NCBI GenBank assembly: GCA_021904315.1
Contig: CM038919.1
Span: 2,480,001-2,544,000, forward strand
Origin: Sphagnum magellanicum
Lineage: Eukaryota; Streptophyta; Sphagnopsida; Sphagnales; Sphagnaceae
Reading direction: 5' to 3'
DNA: 64,000 bases
Shown: positions 58,571-64,000 of the stretch, in pieces
Layout of the letters: each line of letters starts with the position of its first letter
How positions within the stretch are numbered: the first letter of the stretch is position 1
Notes under the pieces: model-generated
The model's input: only the letters and a program-made list of their open reading frames with translations
Databases searched by the model: none
Told to the model about the DNA's origin: nothing
Translations under genes and position numbers: made by a program

Positions 58571-59988
58571 ATGCGGTGGTGTATGGGACGCTGGGTACTG
58601 CTTTCCACGTTAGCTCTATTTCCTGTCCTCATCGTGGGTCGACTTCTCGCTCAAGGTACTCTCTCGCTCTCTCTCTGTGTCTGTGTGTGTGTCTCTCTCT
58701 GGGTGTTCTCGTCTTGTCGTTCAAGTAACACACACTGGTTGTTCCATCTCTAGTTTTAGAGTCACAGACATGGGCTGCGTCGTGGAGAGTATCAGGTTTT
58801 TGGGCACCTCGTTACATGAAGGGTGAAGAGAGATGCCGTGTTCTAGGAAGTAGATTTGTTAAGGCCGGTCATAGTGACACTGGCATTGAATGGTAGGACG
58901 ATGATGGAGGAGAAGACAATTCTCTCGAACTGTGTACATGGAATGTGTATTTTACACAGAGTGCTGTGAAATCCATGAACCCTCACATGACTATGAACGT
59001 CGTGATGTCCTTCGTAGTAGAAATAGACGCGCCCTGGAGGAGAGTACCCACGCAGCAGTTCTCCATCATCTCGCAGTTTTCTTATGGACGAAAACTGGTG
59101 ATAATTTTTCTTTCTTAGCGCGTCGGCACTGGACACATTTGTTAATCTCTGTCACGATTCTGCAGTGTACAGATCTTCCGAAGACGTCCAGTACGAGACA
59201 TATTTCTTAGACTGACAAAATCTGTTTGGTCAGTACACTGCAAAATGTGCATTGAGAGTAGCAGCAAAATTGTAAGGAAACAAGATGGGTCTGCGTCAAG
59301 ACTTGCTAGCTGCTCAGATTAGGGTTCATTAGTCTGTCGCGGGAGAGCCTGAAGAGAAAAGAAGCAGCAAATATTTTTGCCTGGATCTATGGCAAAGCAA
59401 AGTCTAATGAATTTCAAGACACAATCCCAAATTTTTTGAATAAAAATTGCATATCAATCTTCTTGGGGATCAACTTCTAACTCCCTCATGGGTGTAATTC
59501 ATGTGCAGAACCGGCTGAACATGTGTTGAGGGAAAGCCCTCTGACTTTGAACATGAACCGTCTCATTCAGAGCACAATCAAAGACAATGATCAGGTACGT
59601 GGAACTCTTTCAACACCAGGAATTAGATAACCTCTGGTTTGTTTTGCCAATTGACATAGGAAGAGTTGCAATTCCAAGTTGCAATCACAAGGTGCAATAG
59701 TCTGCCTTACTAACACTTTTCATGTGTGGACTTTTATTTTGCAAGCAGATGTATGACAGTAAGAGATTGCCTGCAACTGTGATCAACCCACAGCAGCAGC
59801 AGCAGCAGCAGCAGCATGCAGCCTTGTTGCCTCATGGTCCAATGCCAAGAATTCATGGAACTGAAGAGTTCATGGAAAGAATTCTCTACAACTCCTTTGC
59901 AGACTATGTAGATCCTGGGTCCAACACCAACCCTGGGGTTGTTGATCCTCCAATACCAGGAATTCTCCCACCACCTCTTCCTCTGTAG
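58571..59988 (+). CDS. Secreted precursor with C-terminal PSY-like (sulfated tyrosine) peptide motif, 3 exons
   Basis: Inferred exons 58571-58655, 59509-59594 and 59749-59988 join in phase at GT-AG junctions to give 136 residues. Residues 1-28 (MRWCMGRW, then a Leu/Val/Ile-rich core ending GRLLAQ) form a signal peptide. Residues 72-79 are eight Gln from a CAG run. The C-terminus carries ADYVDPGSNTNP (residues 108-119) followed by GVVDPP and a Pro-rich tail ending LPPPLPL. Asp109-Tyr110, Asp112-Pro113 and Asn116 match the PSY1 signature DYxDPxxN, where the Tyr is sulfated and prolines are hydroxylated. PSY peptides are secreted and promote growth through leucine-rich repeat receptors. The family's usual HDP after the Asn is replaced by PGVVDPP, so the match is partial. 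The exon-3 acceptor is a tandem AAGCAG at 59743-59748, which could add one Gln. There are no cysteines after Cys4, so a cysteine-rich peptide is excluded. Alternative: an unrelated proline-rich secreted protein. The gene structure is firmer than the family name. Confidence 0.68.
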
Positions 59989-61590
59989 AGGTTTTTTCTT
60001 TTGTATAGTATGTACGACCCCCATGGCTGATGTACTAGTTTCTGAGGTGCTGATTAAAATTGTCCTCAGTGTTACCACAAGCACAATATTCTGCATGTGA
60101 CACAGAAAGGGGCTCTTCGTCTTCAGCTTAGGGATATTACCCTCTTACCTCATTATATACAGCTTTATTGGAGAAAGAGAATCACTATATAGAAAACCAC
60201 CAAATCTTCATGGCTCCTTTCGAGGCAGAGCAGGTATCACGTATGTTCTTAACATGTGAACTGAGAGATGGGCTCAAGCTTGGGAGTACATTTTACCATG
60301 TGAGTAGTAGAGTGCATACCCTTCCTTTGGGGTTCATGATTTGAGCACAGCCCAAACTTCGGATTTGTCAAAGCCATATGTATATCTTAATAGTTTTGTT
60401 CTGAGTTTTTGGCCTAGTCTTCTTGCTTGTTCACAAATCTAAGATTAAGCTGTTTGAAATGCATGTGTAAACTGCACAAGTAAAATAATCTCTGTGATTG
60501 AGTTCTACAAAAAACTGGTTGCTGATTCTCTTTCTGGATCTGAATTGTTCAGGGATCTCACTTCTGGTGAACTCTGTAGTAGGGATTGTTCTGGAACATG
60601 CCCATATGTGGTTCTTTGTGATCAATGATGGACTCTTGTTGTTGGCTGTTGTGATCTTCAGGGAAGATTGCAGTAAGTATTGTGCAATATTTGTTCATAA
60701 CTTGCCAATCTTATTGATGAGCTGTTTGGATGTGAAGATTCTGGTGTGGGTGCAAAGGTTTATGCTGGTTTTTTATAATGAACTCAGATTCTAATGGATT
60801 TGAAATGAGTTTATGTAGTTCATGGAGTGCCCATGTGGCATTTTTTCCTGCAGAAGGTATTGGTGTTTTATTTCTCAACAAATTGAGGCATGATCACATT
60901 TCAATTCCTCAGTTGCAAACTCTTAAAAACCTGACTGCATTATTATCACCAGACAGTGTTGGAACTGTCATTGGAGCTAGAGTGAACCAAGGAGCTAGAG
61001 TCAACCAGCACCTACCGGCGCACCATGAAGGATGGATGGTATGTTGACAGGAAACACTTTTTCATTGTATTTCTGTCCCATAGCCTAACCATGGTGATTA
61101 GCTATGTATTAACCATCCCACATGTATGTGGAGACAAATGAATATGAAAGGTCCTTACATGTATGGTGCAAGCTACTTTGACTCAAAGGCTCAATCTTAA
61201 GTAATGTAATCACATTGTTTCTTCAGTAAAAATCATCAAATTACAAGCACAATAAGAGGAGTTTATTACTAAATTACATCTTTTTGGAAAATTTTGAAGA
61301 TTTATTTTTCCAAATTGGGAACCTTATCTTTTAGTAGCATTGAGTTGGTGCTATGTTGAACTTGTTTCACTTGTTTGGATTTTCTCCAACAATCATGTAA
61401 AACATGAAAACTTCACATGAATGATGAGTATGATCTTGGTTGGAGTATATTTAACTAAGTTTTACAAGTTTATGCCTAGGCAAAACAACATTAGTGAGAA
61501 CAACTATATGTCAAACTTAGTTCTCCTACTCCTCTTGCACCTTGATGGTTGATTTTACTTATCATCTTCTCATATTCCAAATATATTTCT
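59989..61590. other. 3' flank of the PSY-like gene and intergenic DNA
   Basis: Probably starts with the 3' untranslated region. Base composition stays like that of a transcribed region to about 61,040. Two plus-strand open frames (60498-60794 and 60778-61047, the latter with a GARVNQGARVNQ repeat) have no recognised domain and may be non-coding or an unrecognised exon. Confidence 0.35.
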
Positions 61591-61599
61591 TCATTTTCA

Positions 61600-61930
61600 T
61601 CACCTTTCTTCACCTTCCTAATAAGTAACATGAGAACTATGAGAACGAAGATAAAAAAAACCATAAATTTACAACAAATTTTCTACCCAACCTTAGGACC
61701 ACACAAGTTGTTACAAACTTTAGTTAACTTTAATTAAAGTATTTTATAATTCCAAAAGTTAAGTGCATGAAGTACAAATGTCTATATTAAAAGAAACTTG
61801 ATAAATTGTTGATATCCCATACCTTGTTAAGTGAGCTATCAAGTTACACTTGTGACACAACCATTAAGCATTAAAAAACGTTTATGCTTGTCAATATTAA
61901 CATACCTTACATTTGTCAAATGATATTGGG
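61600..61930 (-). mobile_element. Second copia family, minus-strand 3' end and LTR
   Basis: The reverse complement of 61,617-61,823 aligns with the LTR at 29,837-30,101. The adjoining 61,824-61,930 aligns with the end of the polyprotein there (GACAAGCATAAACG...TTTTTTAATGCTTAATGG corresponds to GGCAAGCATGAACA...TTTTTTATGTTGAATGG). The reading frame is more decayed than in the plus-strand copy. Its LTR terminus is mutated, so limits are approximate. Confidence 0.65.
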
Positions 61931-62254
61931 GGTAAAGAACCTTGTCAATTTTTATTGTTGCAACAAAATGCAAGCCAAAGGCAAGTTCTTTCACTCCCAC
62001 AAACAAAAAGGCATGAGAACTTCAAAATGGAATTAAAACAAGTTTGTTAAAATAAGATCAATGTGAAGTTAATCTATGCAAATTGTCAAGCAAGAGGGTG
62101 ATTAGTGCAAATTGAAACTAAAATTGTGCATCAATGAACTCATAGGAGACAGCCATTCACATAACTCATCACAATTCAAATTTGAGAAAAGTTGGAACTT
62201 TCTGCCTTTATATTATATTCTATAAATGATGACATAGACTATATGAAAGTGACA
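61931..62254. other. Spacer, nothing recognised
   Basis: AT-rich DNA between the copia remnant and the next repeat. No gene seen. Confidence 0.4.
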
Positions 62255-62455
62255 TATAGCCAAGTTATGGGTCCTACAACTTTGTGGGTTCATAACTTCT
62301 TTATATGGGCTTTGAGTCATAATTTGTCATAGGCAAAATTGTAGTCCTTAAAGAAAAATTTCAATGGTGTATCATATGTTTCAATTAGAAGTGATTTGAC
62401 CCTTTCATTGCGCATTTTGATGGTCGAAAGTTGAACTATCAATTTGACCCCCAAG
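62255..62455 (+). repeat. Dispersed repeat shared with 50,370-50,560
   Basis: Diverged partner of the sequence at 50,370-50,560, in the same orientation (see there). Confidence 0.5.
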
Positions 62456-62559
62456 CTTTCAACTAATTATAAAGGTGTAAATAGGATAACATGAACCACC
62501 TCTATTGGTGTGAGATTCCTTTTGGAGCACACCTAGTTCAAATTATTCCTCTTAAAACC

Positions 62560-62800
62560 TTATTTACCATAGACATTTTCATCACAATGCACAAGACCTT
62601 GGCTATGGTAAACATGTTTAATTTTGGTTATGGTAGACATCTATGTGAAAATGCACTTGGCCCATAACGTTCCCATCATAACTTAGTTATGGTACATGAT
62701 TTTGTCGAAACACATTTGGCCCACAATGTTCCATCAAAACCCTAATTACGGTACACATTCCCACTAGAATGCACATGGCCTCAATTAAGGTAAATGTTCC
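62560..62800 (+). repeat. ~60-bp degenerate tandem repeat
   Basis: TATGGTARACAT-like starts at about 62,602, 62,627, 62,684 and 62,747, each but the first followed by AAAATGCACTTGGCCCA-like and GTTCCCATCA-like blocks. Period roughly 55-65 bp with one shortened unit. Confidence 0.55.
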
Positions 62801-63673
62801 TTTCAAAATTCAATTGACCTTGCACTACAACGCATCTTGGGTTTTGTGATTTTCATTTGTAATTAAGTATTAATTGCAAAAAACATTTGTTTCACCCACT
62901 TAATTTTAAGGAACAACGACATGGCATCTAATTGCAAAGGTTAGTCATATTATCAATTAAAATTTTCTTATTTTGTGATAATATCGAAATTTCATGTCAT
63001 AGATTTCATGGTTGTGATGTGTAAAGTGTAAGATCATATGGATGCCATGTCAACTTAATCATTTTATTCAACTTTGCATTATAAAAAATGCCTTCCTATA
63101 AAAGTGATGTGTGTCAAAAACAAATATTCACATTTGTTCAATTACAAGCCCAAGGGGGGGAACGTTTAGTGTAAAGTTTGGGATCTAAGTGCGTCAAATG
63201 ACCATTTTTAGGGGGGGTATTAAATAATTGTCCAACCTATTTCTAATCACCCTATTATTATCCATTATTTTAAATTATTACATACCTTATATTATAATTA
63301 AATTGATTATTTGAATATTATGTACCATATTTTAAAACTAAATAACTTATAATTTTTACCCAACAACGAATATGTTGCACCCTATATTTTTACTCATGTA
63401 TTTTTTACTTTTTTTAAACTAGTGTCCCCCTTGGGACTATGAGTCACATATGACCAAAATTGAATTGAATGTGAAATCCATTTATCAACTTTCTATTGGA
63501 TGTTAAAGGTTAATAAACATGTAAATGTTTAGGTCAATTTATTATACCACAACATGGCATATATATGGGCTAGGTAGGTTAGGCAACCTAAATTAAATAA
63601 CATAAGTTAATACATGGGCTAAATAAGAACCTAGGTGGCATAACTTACACACTTTCACCAAAATTAACCCTGT
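62801..63673. other. Intergenic with CTAGG-type repeats at 63,565-63,645
   Basis: AT-rich. The stretch GGGCTAGGTAGGTTAGGCAACC and neighbouring words match the repeat vocabulary at positions 1-180. No gene seen. Confidence 0.4.
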
Positions 63674-64000
63674 TAACGTAACCTTAATATTGAATTCGCA
63701 ACTAAATGTGGAATGCAAATGCCCATGAGGTTAAGAAAGTTTGTTCATGTGCGAAACACATTCCCACAACTGGGGGAAAGTGCAAAAGATGGAGCCCAAT
63801 GATTCTCAAGTGCACTCACATTTTAGGAGTTGCACTCATGCAAGAATCCTAAATGTTTAGACCCTTGGTTGAAAAGGAAAACAAGAACCAAATTGGGCCC
63901 CCAGGATACCATTGGAAAGTTATTAAAGTGTAGATGCCCAAAGTGTTTTCACATTATTCATTTAGACGAAATATGCATGAGTTATGATCAAAAGAAAGGC
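63674..64000 (+). mobile_element. LTR copy 3 of the same family, 5' part, runs off the window
   Basis: Aligns with the first ~330 bp of the LTRs at 2117 and 4046: CGTAACCTTAAT...TTCGCAACTAA near the start, then ATACCATTGGAAAGTTATTAAAGTGTAGATG, and ATGAGTTATGATCAAAAGAAAGG at the window edge. It is the most diverged copy, and the TGT start has decayed to TAA. Whether it is solo or part of a full element lies beyond the window. Confidence 0.65.

Noticed and set aside
58093-58632. Overlapping open frames on both strands before the PSY-like gene (115, 140 and 167 codons)
   Set aside because: Low-complexity Arg/Glu or Ser/Leu composition from GA/CT repeats in a GC-rich leader. No domain.
60498-61047. 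Two plus-strand frames (98 and 89 codons) downstream of the PSY-like gene
   Set aside because: No recognisable family, no in-phase splice to the PSY-like gene, and the latter already ends at a stop. Left as possible 3' transcribed DNA.

Overview
The window is nuclear DNA of a land plant. It holds an intron-rich gene for a dual-targeted organellar protease, a small secreted peptide-hormone-type gene, plant-type Ty1/copia, Ty3/gypsy and hAT remnants, and CCCTAAA-like telomeric-type repeats. The genes are compact (introns mostly 80-700 bp) and lie in AT-rich, heavily decayed repeat DNA. A seed-free plant such as a moss is plausible, but the sequence alone does not settle the lineage.

Layout. 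0-6 kb: coding remnants on the minus strand, one resembling an FCP1/NIF-type HAD phosphatase, interrupted by two solo LTRs of one family. Each LTR has a perfect 5-bp target-site duplication. A third copy of the family runs off the right end of the window. 6.3-7.75 kb: a degenerate AAACCCTAAA-like array with an internal duplication of about 1 kb. 10.06-10.94 kb: Ty3/gypsy integrase remnant. 12.8-13.5 kb: a purine-rich minisatellite of about 36 bp. 14.7-15.5 kb: three diverged ~240-bp repeats next to the promoter of the main gene. 15.70-23.28 kb: a complete 19-exon presequence protease (PreP) gene that translates in frame to 1,119 residues. 24.8-30.1 kb: an hAT C-terminal fragment, a decayed copia element and the 3' end plus LTR of a second copia family. 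30-41 kb: non-coding DNA with duplicated segments, a CTAGG-rich satellite-like tract and a TIR element with hAT-like ends. 41.4-44.0 kb: an hAT transposase remnant. 44-58 kb: mostly featureless AT-rich DNA with minisatellites, SINE-like pieces and microsatellites. 58.57-59.99 kb: a three-exon gene for a 136-residue secreted precursor with a C-terminal PSY (sulfated-tyrosine peptide)-like motif. 60-64 kb: a minus-strand copy of the second copia 3' end, a tandem repeat and the third LTR copy.

Only two genes look intact. PreP degrades cleaved targeting peptides inside mitochondria and plastids. The PSY-like gene probably makes an extracellular signalling peptide. They show no functional link. 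The rest is mobile-element sediment, and the clearest biology there is the solo-LTR family (same insertion chemistry, different decay states), the insertion of one LTR into a former reading frame, and the TIR element with dense subterminal repeats.
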